From: Cloeon dipterum
Lineage: Eukaryota; Arthropoda; Insecta; Ephemeroptera; Baetidae
Length of the DNA stretch: 64,000 nucleotides
Direction of reading: 5' to 3'
Assembly: GCF_949628265.1 (NCBI RefSeq)
Contig: NC_088787.1
Location: 9,290,501-9,354,500, forward strand
Part shown: positions 1 to 10,700 of the stretch, one piece after another
How positions within the stretch are numbered: position 1 is the stretch's first letter
Layout of the letters: every line of letters starts with the position of its first letter
Made by a program: the position numbers and the translations under genes
Notes under the pieces: generated by a model
Seen by the model: the letters and a program-made list of their open reading frames with translations, nothing else
What the model was told of the DNA's origin: nothing
Databases searched by the model: none

Positions 1-771
1 ATTGAAACACACAGGTGGCCATTATTCAATTCATTATTTATATTTTTGTTATTTTGCTGTTGATTTGAATGTGGGGCTGTTTGGGGCTGTTCCGCAATAA
101 ATTTACTTTGAATATAAATTTGTGCTACCGCCTGTGGAACAATTTGAAACAGAATCTATGTATATGAACTCCAGTGCATTTTGAAATAAAAAGTCTGCTA
201 AAAAATCCCAGAATACTAAATCAATTAACAGACTGATTTTTCCTTTTTCTAAATGATTTTTGTTATTTTCTTTTGAATGTAGGGAAGAATAGGGTCAATA
301 ATTGTCTTACTGATCCGCAATAAATAACAAATTATTTGGAATTCTGACGAACTTATAGGAGTGAATTTCATTTTTTTTTTAATAAAAGTAAATTACAATT
401 GGGATTTTTTCTTGGCTCAAAACGTTATCAAACTCTAAAAAAAATTACTCTCAATCATTTGTCAATTTTTCTTTTGCATGTTAACTGCGCTCTTAATTTA
501 AATTAGAGTTGATCTGAGCTGCTGGGGTTTGCTTTTGAAAATAATTTGGACCATAAAAAGTGTTTATAAAATGTTAAGTTTCCTAAAATATTTAAAAAAT
601 AAATTAAATAAAAGAAAAAATAAAAACATGCTCGAGGTGGGCTTTGGTTGGATATAAAATAAGGTTAAATCTAGTTTGAGCCCGCTTAACCAGTTTAATC
701 CACTTTAAACAGATCAGGTTAGATCAATACAATTGTTTCAGTAAGCAATTTTGCAATTCTGATTATTATCA

Positions 772-1017
772 GGGTTCGCAAAAGCTCGACCAAAAATAGT
801 GATTTGTAAAAAATCAATATAAAAGCCACTGGTTACACCAAAAGACGAAATATTTTAACAATCATCGCAGTTTTCCAAAATTTCAGACTCTTTGGCGTGA
901 AATATGATCTTTTTGGGGCTAAATTTGAAAAAAAACGCATAAAAACCCAAAACTTGTGTTTTTTTTGCGCTAAAAAATAGTGGTGCATTTTTGCGCATTG
1001 CAAAATTGGCGCACCTT
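772..1017 (+). repeat. Dispersed repeat family H, copy 1
   Basis: This copy begins AGGGTTCGC and ends near GCAAAATTGGCGCACCT. The right end matches 22,215-22,380 on the same strand, and 20,452-20,700 in inverted orientation starts AGGGTTCGCCAATTTTGCAA. The ends are approximate inverted repeats of each other (AGGGTTCGC and GCGAACCCT), so a small non-autonomous DNA transposon is likely. No coding capacity is seen. Confidence 0.5.
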
Positions 1018-3225
1018 ATTTACTATAGAACCCAAGATTAGGGGCGTGACAAATTCTCTTTAAAAATTCAGGTTGTTTTCATTTACAAATTTTAATTTCA
1101 CAAAAATAATATTTAAACTTTTCACAAATGCCTTCACATCAATGGTTCTATTTTTCTTAACAGCTAAACTACGACTTAAAAAATCATAAAATGTCTCAAT
1201 TGGGATTTCCTGTGAGGATATTCAAGAGGCCAATTTATTTCTAAAATAAAAAAACAATATTCTTACTAGATGAATTTAAACCATATGGAATACTTCGTTT
1301 AATGGCACCAAGTTTTTTGTATAAATTTCCTCTTTCATAATATGCTAAATCCGTATCTAAAGTATGCAACACGCGTCTCACAGGAGTCAAGCGAGTTGTA
1401 TAGCCAACCTCTAAAATCAGTTTCACCATCCGCAAGCAATTTAACTGCATATTGCTCTCAATGCCAATTGAAATGAAACTTTTCCTCCCTCGGGTGAAGA
1501 GTGAATTCGTTTTCAATAAGGCTCAATCAGGTAGATGGAAAAGAAATTGCTCGAGTTCGTTGTGTCGGCGTTTGTAGGAATTCCGATAGTTGTGTAATTG
1601 CGATCCGTGGGTGTTCAAGTGCGGCTCTCGGCTTCTCGCAGCTCTCGACGTAATTGAAGAGCACACGTTTCTCGGTTGTCGAGCACGAGGAGGGAAAAAC
1701 GAGCTTCGTAGAAAAACTTCTTCCTTATCGAAAGAATCAGATTAAAGCAGTTCAAAACTGCTGTGTGTACGGCAAAAAATAGGGTTTCTCCTTTTTATAT
1801 ATGCATTGCTCTATATTATAGTTTTGAAACAATTCAAAGTGGTTCAGTGAAACGGACACAAACAGAATAATTAGCAGTGTTGTAGCACAGCTCGGTCGGT
1901 GTGTGCTATAAATTGTGAAAGAGAGACAGATTAAAATATAAAATGAACATTCGTGTTTTCAACGCGCGAACAGAGCTATTTACGCAGCAGCAGAGCCAGT
2001 TTTGCTCTCTGCTCTCATGCTGGGCCGATATTTCATTTTTATTGCTCGACCAGCTTGTAATTAATTTGCATATCGGCTCGTTTCGAGCTCAGCTAGCAAT
2101 TATTACACCGAAAGTGTTTTACGATAACATCTTTAGAAACAGCGGCTGCGCAGACAAATTTATAGGGAACAATTTTTAAGAAATTAATCAATCATTCAAT
2201 TTTTAAATGTGCCAAAATATTAAAAAATTATCTTTTACGAGCCTAGCGATTTTTATGATTTTTTGTGTGCCGTAACTTACTCGAAAAAGCGCAAAAATTT
2301 CTCGTATTTGCAGGTATTCAAAGCGTTTTTGAGTAACTCATCTCGACACTCATCATTTCAAACAACATTTCTGTTGACCTAAAAAGTTGTAGATTTCAGG
2401 TCAAGGTCACAAAAATCGCTTTTTTAATTTGAAACCAAGACCGTGATCTATTTTAGTTTTGCGCGAAAATTAGGTTAGAACTGCCAAAATATGGAATGGC
2501 GTTTTTAATAATTTTTATTAATTATAAAAATTGACAGACGGACAAAAGTAGACTCTGGATTTGGAACCATTAGAACATGTATAAGATGCACATAAATATT
2601 TTAGTTCCGATGTTTACAGTGTGTCTGCGCTGTCTTTTCTCCTCCTCATTCGTGATGTTTCAGGAGTCAGGTTTCCGTTTCGATCGAACGTCTCATTTAT
2701 CTGGTGTATTTTTATTCTGGCGAGAGGCACGTGGAGCTAATTAGCAAGCTTTTCGGTTTTTCTCGCTAAATCGACGTCGCCGTTCGTTCGCTGCGCCTCT
2801 GCTTTGACACAACAATTTAATCAGAGAGAGCTCCACGTTGTTTGAATTTGGAGCGGCTCCAAAGCAAATTGCGCTTTTGTTCCGCGAAAGGCTTATTATT
2901 TTAGGGCGCTGATTTCGTATTCCAACGATGCAGGCGCGAGTATTATGCGGACGCGGCCTCTCGCTCAGACGAAACATAATTACAGTAACGCGCGATCTCA
3001 AAAGGGATAATTTATGCACTTGTCTGACACGTGACTCACGTTTGAAAACTCTCACTCAGACACACGCATGTCCCCCAAAATTCAAAACCAGATTTTAAGT
3101 GGATCATCCGTACTTAAAAATTGTGAAAAAACCTTGAAAAATATTTTACGAAAATTGGGAATGCTGAAATTGTCCCAGGTTTTGCAGTTTAATTTTTTGA
3201 GAAGATTGGACACACCAGCGAGGGT

Positions 3226-3484
3226 CAGATGGGCGATAAAATTGGTTCCCACTGCGCAGATCCAAGATGGCGTCTGAATGTGGGAAACAAAAAGCTCTCT
3301 TTGGATTGCCGTACGAGTGTCAAGAGTTTGTTTTTACGATCCAAAAGACACAATTAGTTGAGAGTAATGCAAATTATGTCACAATATTGACGAAAACTTG
3401 GTTCTTTTCGCGCATTTTCACGTGACCGTTTTTTCGCGCCATCCTCCACCGGACGCCATATCTGCGCGTCGCGTGAATCTGGTT
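3226..3484 (+). mobile_element. hAT-like MITE, family A copy 1
   Basis: A short non-autonomous element starts CAGCGAGGGTCAGAT. It carries the family hallmarks AAGATGGCGTC, CAAGAGTTTGTTTTTACGAT, the TCACGTGA box and the GGACGCCATATCTGCGCGTC segment. The right terminal repeat stops at AATCTGGTT, so the last several bases are lost and no target duplication can be read. It is a degraded copy of the family intact at 57,618-57,872 and 63,409-63,682. Confidence 0.75.
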
Positions 3485-4419
3485 AATACAAAAGAAATTT
3501 ACTTTAAAATTTGAACACCATTTGATACATCGCAACGAGAGGAATAGAATTTGAGCTAAAAAATTATGGTTAATCAACGATCAATTTCTCGAGAAATGTG
3601 GTAAAATCTGAGACTTAATTGTTGAGGTCCTAATTTCACTGTTGCACATTTTAGACCGATGAATCACTCTTACGTAATTTGTGAGCGGAAATAGAATATT
3701 GATTTAACGCCAACGGCGTACAACTATTTCCAGCATTTGTATGAAGCTGTTTTGGATAAAGCCATAGGTTTTGTCGGACAATCAATAAGATGGTACATAC
3801 TATACAGATCGGCATTACAGAATCTACACTTACATTTATTAGTAACATCCGGGTGAAAACAAGAAAATGATATCATGACGAGAATATCTCGTTAACATGT
3901 AACGATCTTGAAATTTTGTTTTTTTTTCCAATCGGTATTTAATATAGCAGGTGTATCATAGAATTTAGGAACAATTTTGAGAACGGAAATAATACGAAAT
4001 TTATTCGTTATGATCCCACTGCTTCATATAGGTTCTGAAAGTATTTATATAAAGCTGTAAAAACAATAAAAATCAACTTGATCTACATTTTCATTTAATT
4101 GAATTAAAAAAATTGTCAGCTTACTAAAAAAACTATATATTTTGTTACATAATTTCCAAACAAATTAAACTAATTAGATTTGTGGCCAATTTTATTTAGA
4201 ATAAATATAGTTTTGAAAGATACTATCCAAACAGAACACAAAAACCTGAAGACACATGATCATTTTAAATCAATTTGAAAAATTAATGATTTATTGTAAT
4301 TTTTTAGCTCAATTTAATTTTCATGCAATATAATTCAATTTAAAAAAGACAACAGAAAATGCTTTTAAACCCAAGCAGAGGCTATATGCTGGCCCCTTTT
4401 AGAGCCAATGAAAATGCAA

Positions 4420-4730
4420 ATTAGAGCGGCAAACAAGCGTGCAAATTTAATGGACAAGGCGTGACAAATTCTGCAGTCGTAAGTGTCGCCGGGTGCGAGA
4501 AATCGACAGAAAAAATCCGAGCGAGTGTGTCTCAAGGTTGGTAAATAATATAATTATAATAGATGAGTTTGGGAGCAGTCGGAAGGCAATCCAGCTGGAT
4601 TAAAGCGACGCGTCGCCCACTCGCGTGGTATACTAATGGACCGTGGACACTCAACACACACACAAGACACGCGGGAGGGGCAACTCATGAGCGGAGACGC
4701 ACGCCGACCGTTGTGTCAGTGCCGCCAAGC
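4420..4730 (+). promoter_or_regulatory. Promoter and 5' leader region of the WFDC1-like gene
   Basis: A GC-richer block lies just before the signal-peptide exon. A TCAGT initiator-like motif occurs about 16 bp before the chosen ATG at 4,731. The same frame is open upstream to another ATG at 4,563, which would add 56 residues before the signal peptide. I prefer 4,731 because a hydrophobic signal starts right after it. The transcription start is not determined. Confidence 0.35.
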
Positions 4731-7700
4731 ATGCCGCCGAGCGTCCTGCTGCTCCTGGCCGCCGTGGCCGCCGCGGCCGCCGCGCAGACCACGCAACCCC
4801 AACGACAGCCAATCACGGATGAAGATCCGGTAGGAGACCAAAAATCCATATTTTTTTCTCCTTCAAGTTGTATTTTTTATAATTATGTGGTATACAATTT
4901 TTGTTTAATTTTTTTCTTCATTTATTTTTTAAATTGGCAAAAGATTAGCAAAGGTTTGCTCGAAGTATGCACATACAGCGATAGAAGTAACAATTAAAGG
5001 CAAACACGACTGTGAAATTTATTTTTATTTGAGGAAAGAAATAAATTAAAAAATATATATCAAAATTAATTTAAATTTATAAAATAATAAAATTAACCCG
5101 AATTATGAAACCTATAATTTTAAATGATTAAGAAATGACTATGGCAGGGTTTTATATCAATTTTCAATTTTATCTCATTTTATAATAAATTCAACATTTG
5201 CACTCTTGATAAAAACATTAAATTTTAATTATGGTATCCAGTTTAAATGTTCAGAAAATTCATTAAAGGTTTTGCAAAACTAAAAATATTACTTTCATCC
5301 GGGTTTAAATTAGTTTCACTGTTTGCTGAGATTTGGCAACTTGGTCAAATCCTCTTTCTCGGCTCAGCAGCTTTCTTTCAAGGGTGAAAATAATTTGTTT
5401 CTAATATAAAAAATATTATAGGCCTTCTGAAAATCAATTTTCAATATTTTAAAGCATTACGTAATCAAAATTTTTATTTTTAAATTCTCATATAAAATGG
5501 GATTCTTTTCTACACAAATTTTGAGCTTCCACGACATCATCTTTATTCCAGCTCACATTTCTCTGGCAAGCAAGATACGAAAATTATTCCCTTTTGTCAT
5601 CTCTTTCATTTTCTATCCCCACGGGAGCTGTTGCAGATTTCTGCCTCAATGGGCCGGCTCTGTTGGCCACTTTTTTGTTGAGCTAGCCGCCGCAAGTCGT
5701 GGCGAGATGAGTTTCTTCTGCTCTTACGCACACGCAGACTGCGAGGATGATAATATTGCGGACGCGGACGAGGGCGATGTGCTGGTTTTGTGTGTGCGGT
5801 GAACAATTACGCGATCGTGACTCTCGGCAGCAGCTTGAATTAGAAATTTGTAATATTTGTTGAGACTTGCAGCTCGGTCGGAGGCGCAAAATTTTCTCGA
5901 GCGTGATTTTCAACACGTGTGCGGCTAATTAGGTTTTGAAATCTGAGTAAATTTAGAGCCGGAGAAACGGGGTTACCATGCAGGCGAAAAGATCAACTTT
6001 ATTTAAAACTGAGGTCTCAGGAAAAATTAAAGGAAATGAGAATTTAATTGCTTTCTTGTATTTATTCGGTATTAAAATTTGAACGGTAGACATTATCAAA
6101 AGCTTCCTAATAACGAACAGTTAAGTAAATAATTATTTTACGACCTGATAATGTGATTGCTGGTGTAAAAATGAAATAATGATGTCACGCTGATGACACA
6201 TCCAGCTTCAAATGTTTGTCTTTGCCCTCGTCAAACACTCTGATTTTTAGACTGACCATTTAGCATTTAGTGCTTTGAATATGATGTTTATTTTGCTATT
6301 TTTATATGTGGTTCAAACGAAATTTATCGTGTTTTTATTATCCAAAAAGACGTTGTAAATAACAAAATTATATAGCTCTCTTTGATTTTCAAACAGATGG
6401 CACCACCACAAATTTAAAAATTTTTAAATTAGAGAACGTCTTTGACGACGTTTCTGAGCACACCAATCGATTCTTGAGGGTCGAATTAGGTAAAGTGGAT
6501 AGTTTTTCCGACAAAAAAGTCCAGCGCGACGTGCGTAGCACAAGCAGAACTTTGTTTTCCCGCCAAAACGATATGAACCTATATGCGAGAACTGCGCATG
6601 CGTCAGAGCTGGTTTGAGCACTTGCAGAGAGACGAATGACTTCTTTGTCAGATCCAGCCAGCTCATCTGACGCATGCGCAGTTATCGCATATAGGTTCAT
6701 ATCGTTTTGGCGGGAAAACAAAGTTCTGCTTGTGCTACGCACGTCGCGCTGCACTTTTTGGTCGGAAAAATATCCACGTTACCTAATCTGACCCTCAAAA
6801 ATCGATTGGTGTGCTCAGAAACTTCGTCAAAGACGGTCTTTAAATATAAAATTTAAACACTTTTGATTTAATTTAAAATTTATTCACTCTCCTGTGCATT
6901 CTTTGCATAAAACAAAAATTATTTCATGCAGTTGAAATGCTGAATATTTTATTTTTAAATAACACGTTCGAAATATTTTTTAAAGTATTTTCCAGGCCTT
7001 CCACTCTCTAAATTTTCGAGTATTCCAATATACAGTGAATTCAGTGTCACACACTCGATCTGAAATAAAAAATTAATTGATAGAAGTGTTAATTGAACAT
7101 TAAAAAAGCATATTTATACCGTGTATACCGCATTTAGTTGAGCTGATTATATATAATTAATAATATTTCCGTCTTTCGTTTATCATTTTTTATGTGTAAA
7201 ATATGAGCTACATTTAAATACATTAATAATATGCATTATGTATTAACTGGTTTAATATTTTAACCTGTCTCTCCGAGTCTATACCCACACGAAATGTAAA
7301 AATGACAGTTTCCTTTTCAACGTTGGAACATAAATTATACTCTCCGATGTACGTGAAATCATTTATTACTCGAGAATTCTCTCGTCGGCAATTTCCGGGA
7401 CAGCGCATGGAGCGAGCCTCTCGCCGTGAAAATCTGGTGCCACTCGGCGAAGGAGGAAACATTCGGGCACCGGGGAGATTTTGCGAAATGCGTTTGCTCA
7501 CTTCTCTAGTGTTTGGATTAGATAAAACGTAATTTACGAGAGAGCACAAGGCAGGCGCAGGCATAGTGGAAAGCGGAGACGCGACGGGCAGGAAAGGTGA
7601 TGTGCTAGAGATAAAAGTGCAATGCATGTGTCTTTCTTTCTTCTTTGGAATATCAAGTATCAAAACACACACTCACGCACGCAGCAGTCAAAAAGCTCGA

Positions 7701-10700
7701 GGCACACAGCGCGAATAGCAGCAACAAGCCTCAAGGAGTGAAATAATAAACTTAATCTTTATACCCCTTCCGCGCCGAAGAATTTATGCCTTGTCCGCCC
7801 TTTGTTGCCTGCTTTCCGATTAATCTTTATGGCCGCTTTCAAAGCCGACTTCAAAGAGCTCTGAGGCTGCTCGCTGTTCACCGCAGGAATTTGTGAAAAA
7901 AGCGTTCATTTACTTAGCGAAAAAGCGAACGAATCTTCTCGTTAAGTGCGAAATGGACCATTAAAATCCGGTTTTTTAACGACTAGGCGCCGTTTACCCG
8001 ATGACTTCTGTCACTTTTAACCGCTGACTTTTAAGACAGAAAGTCAAAATGTATATGTGCTAGAGGATAAAAAGATGGCTGGTTGGATTTTTACTGCCAT
8101 GCACAAGCAAAAATAAAAATCTGCAACTATGCTACAAAAATGTAAATAAGAGAGAAAATTTCAATAGCTCCAGGAAAATTAGCATATGTCTCAATTTGAA
8201 GCCTTCATTTGAACTTAATGCATTCTCATTAATATTTTTATTGTGAAACCGCTCTTATGACCTTTGACAACAGCACATTGAGCAAGTCCGTAAATAGTTG
8301 CCCGCCGCGCTAAAGCCAATTGAGCGTAACTGACACATTTGTCATCGCGCGTGTGCTTAATCTGCCGGCGACACTCTACGAAATTATGACACGGCTTGTA
8401 ATAAATTTGATAGTAAAATTATACGTTGACGTACAACGTGGGAAGCTTCTACTGCCTCTAATTTGATTAATTAAATTTTTACTGTTTGATGCGTAGATTA
8501 GATTGTGACATAATTTGCATTATTTGTACTAATTGTGCCTTTTGGATCGTAAAAACAAACTCTTGACACTCGTATGGCAATCCAAAGAGAGCTTTTTGTT
8601 TCCCACATTCAGACGCCATCTTGGATCTGCGCAGTGGTAACCAATTTTATCGCACATTGGGCCCCCGCTGTTTAAAATTAATAATTTTCTTCACTTAGGT
8701 CTAATACTTTCATGTAAAATCATTTTTAGATACGGCTTTTACTTAATGCATTAAAAAATTCAGATGATCAATCTATCGGAAATGTATTTTTGAATATTTA
8801 AGGACTTCTTAAAGAACTGCACGTCAGGAAAAGTTGTTTCATGTCCCAAGTCAATAATTGACTTTTTGAACCAAATAAATTTAAATTTTTTACGCTTAAT
8901 ATTCATCAAATCCCGTTGAAATCACTTTTCCTATCTCTCTTGAAAAATCCTAAACGGGGTATTTTCAATTTAAAAACCATATTTGAAGGTTATAAAACCA
9001 ACGGAAATAACTAATTCTGAGTCTTATATCTTGCTGATCATTATTCCTATCGAATAAGTTGAAAGAAATTGACTATTTTTGTCCTCCGTGAAAGCCAGCA
9101 AAATCGATAATCGGGCGGATCAAAGCCGTTTTCCTCCGATCCGTTCGTTATTGGTGCCAATTAGAGAGGGGCCGAGATGGGTCAAATATTTTGACAGCGC
9201 GGAGATGGGCGAGGGTGTGTGCCGTCAACAGTCCGTCTTGCCCTGCTCGGTGATATTCGCTATTTTGAGCGCGTTTTGTTTATCCGCGCGACGTGCCGCA
9301 GCTGCCGAGAGACATCGCGCGCGCCAGAGAGAGAATATAAGAGCGACGCACCGCAGTGTCGAATCAATGCCATTTTTCACAGCCGCGCAGCCAACGACCC
9401 CAAAACAACTCTCATTGACAAAAGGCCACTTTTTGCACTCGCTCGCACCATGGGCGAAAAAATAAACGTCGTGTCGAACAACGGTGCTGACCGGAATATC
9501 GAAAAGAGCCCCGGCGCAAACTGCGTGCACGCAGAACCCGATCTCGTCCTGCTGGAGAAAATTCACTTTCCATTGTGAGCGACTTTTTGCCAAATTGAGT
9601 TACATTTACAACGAGTTCTTTCTGAAAGACACTTTAATTCATTCTCTTTTGTCTTGGGCAGTGATCAGTTTTTATTTTACTCTTGATGGGGAATTTTTAA
9701 AAATCATTTTGCAGCATAAAAGAGGAAAAATTTGATTATTTCTGTAAAAAAGTTAGCTTACAAAAAAGTTGCTTATAAAAATTAATTCCAAAAACATATA
9801 TAAGTACTTTTGAAGCATTGAACCATTATAAGATTGTTAGCTTTTAAAACAAAACATTGAATTTAAAAATTTTATTCTTAATTAGATTTTACGATTTTAA
9901 TCAGAAAAAGAGTTTTTATTTTTGGAGGTGAGAAAATCGGAGACTTCCAAAAATATTAAATTATGTTTTTATTAAATGTGAAGATTGCAACAATTATTGA
10001 CTCATAGAATTTATTCTAACAAATAATTTTTAAGTGTATCTATTGTGTATAACTTAAAGTGGAATGATACTGGGCAACAATTGAAAACTATTTAAATTGT
10101 TGGATGCCTTAAACAATTGACCGATAAACAATTTGTTCAACAATTTGCAATAGTAAAACAGGACCTTCCTACAGTAAAAATTCAAATTTTGCCAATTTTC
10201 TCCAAAATTTACAGTGCTTGAACATATTTTCTTGGCATATTCCGATTCCTCTCGTCGAGATCTGTTCAACGGTGTATGCCACTTATTGGGGAAACTCTTG
10301 GTTTTGAAATTAAATCGGATTTCAAGTAAGGAGACAGCCATTGCCATTTGAAAAGCACGCTAACTTTCCAGCCAATTTTCTCAAAACATTACAGCGCTCC
10401 TTAGGTCAATTTAGGCTTTAACTGAATCCTAAGGGATGAGTTTATGCATTGGCAACAAGCATTTTCCAGGCTTTTCCAGTATCATTCCTCTTTAAAGGAC
10501 TTCAGAATCAGAAAATCATTTTCTAGTAAACAATTAACCAGTTGCATAAAACCTTAGTGTTCAAAGCCACCAACAGATGGCGCCACCGTATAATTTTGTA
10601 ATAAATTTCAGTTTAAGGCCCTTCCGCTGTGATTTCAGACTCAATCCTGCCTCTGTGTGTTCTTCTTTTAATATGATTTATTTTGAAGTGCTGAAAAACA

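Larger units (their letters stand above)
1..4420. other. Upstream noncoding flank
   Basis: I see no convincing gene here. The DNA is mostly AT-rich, with GC-richer islands at about 1,530-2,180 and 2,600-3,065 that look like regulatory DNA: they contain CpG and short TAATTA-type motifs. Open frames of 60-104 codons fall in these islands, but they lack splice-site support, recognisable domains or, in several cases, an ATG. One family-H repeat (772-1,017) and one family-A transposon (3,226-3,484) are listed separately. Confidence 0.5.

Noticed and set aside
1241..1516. 91-codon minus-strand open frame with balanced composition
   Set aside because: It has no ATG at its start (TTG), no recognised domain, and the only flanking splice sites would give a 26-bp intron.
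1943..2179. 78-codon frame after a leader-like sequence
   Set aside because: It has an ATG but no domain or splice partner, and it lies in a GC-richer island that may be regulatory.
6389..6754. 121-codon minus-strand frame repeated near 28,300 and 45,000
   Set aside because: It runs through family C inverted repeats; similar peptides in several places come from the repeat, not from a gene family.
7223..7672. 149-codon minus-strand frame in the first intron of the WFDC1-like gene
   Set aside because: It overlaps an open plus-strand frame in the same GC-rich island and shows no domain; compositional.
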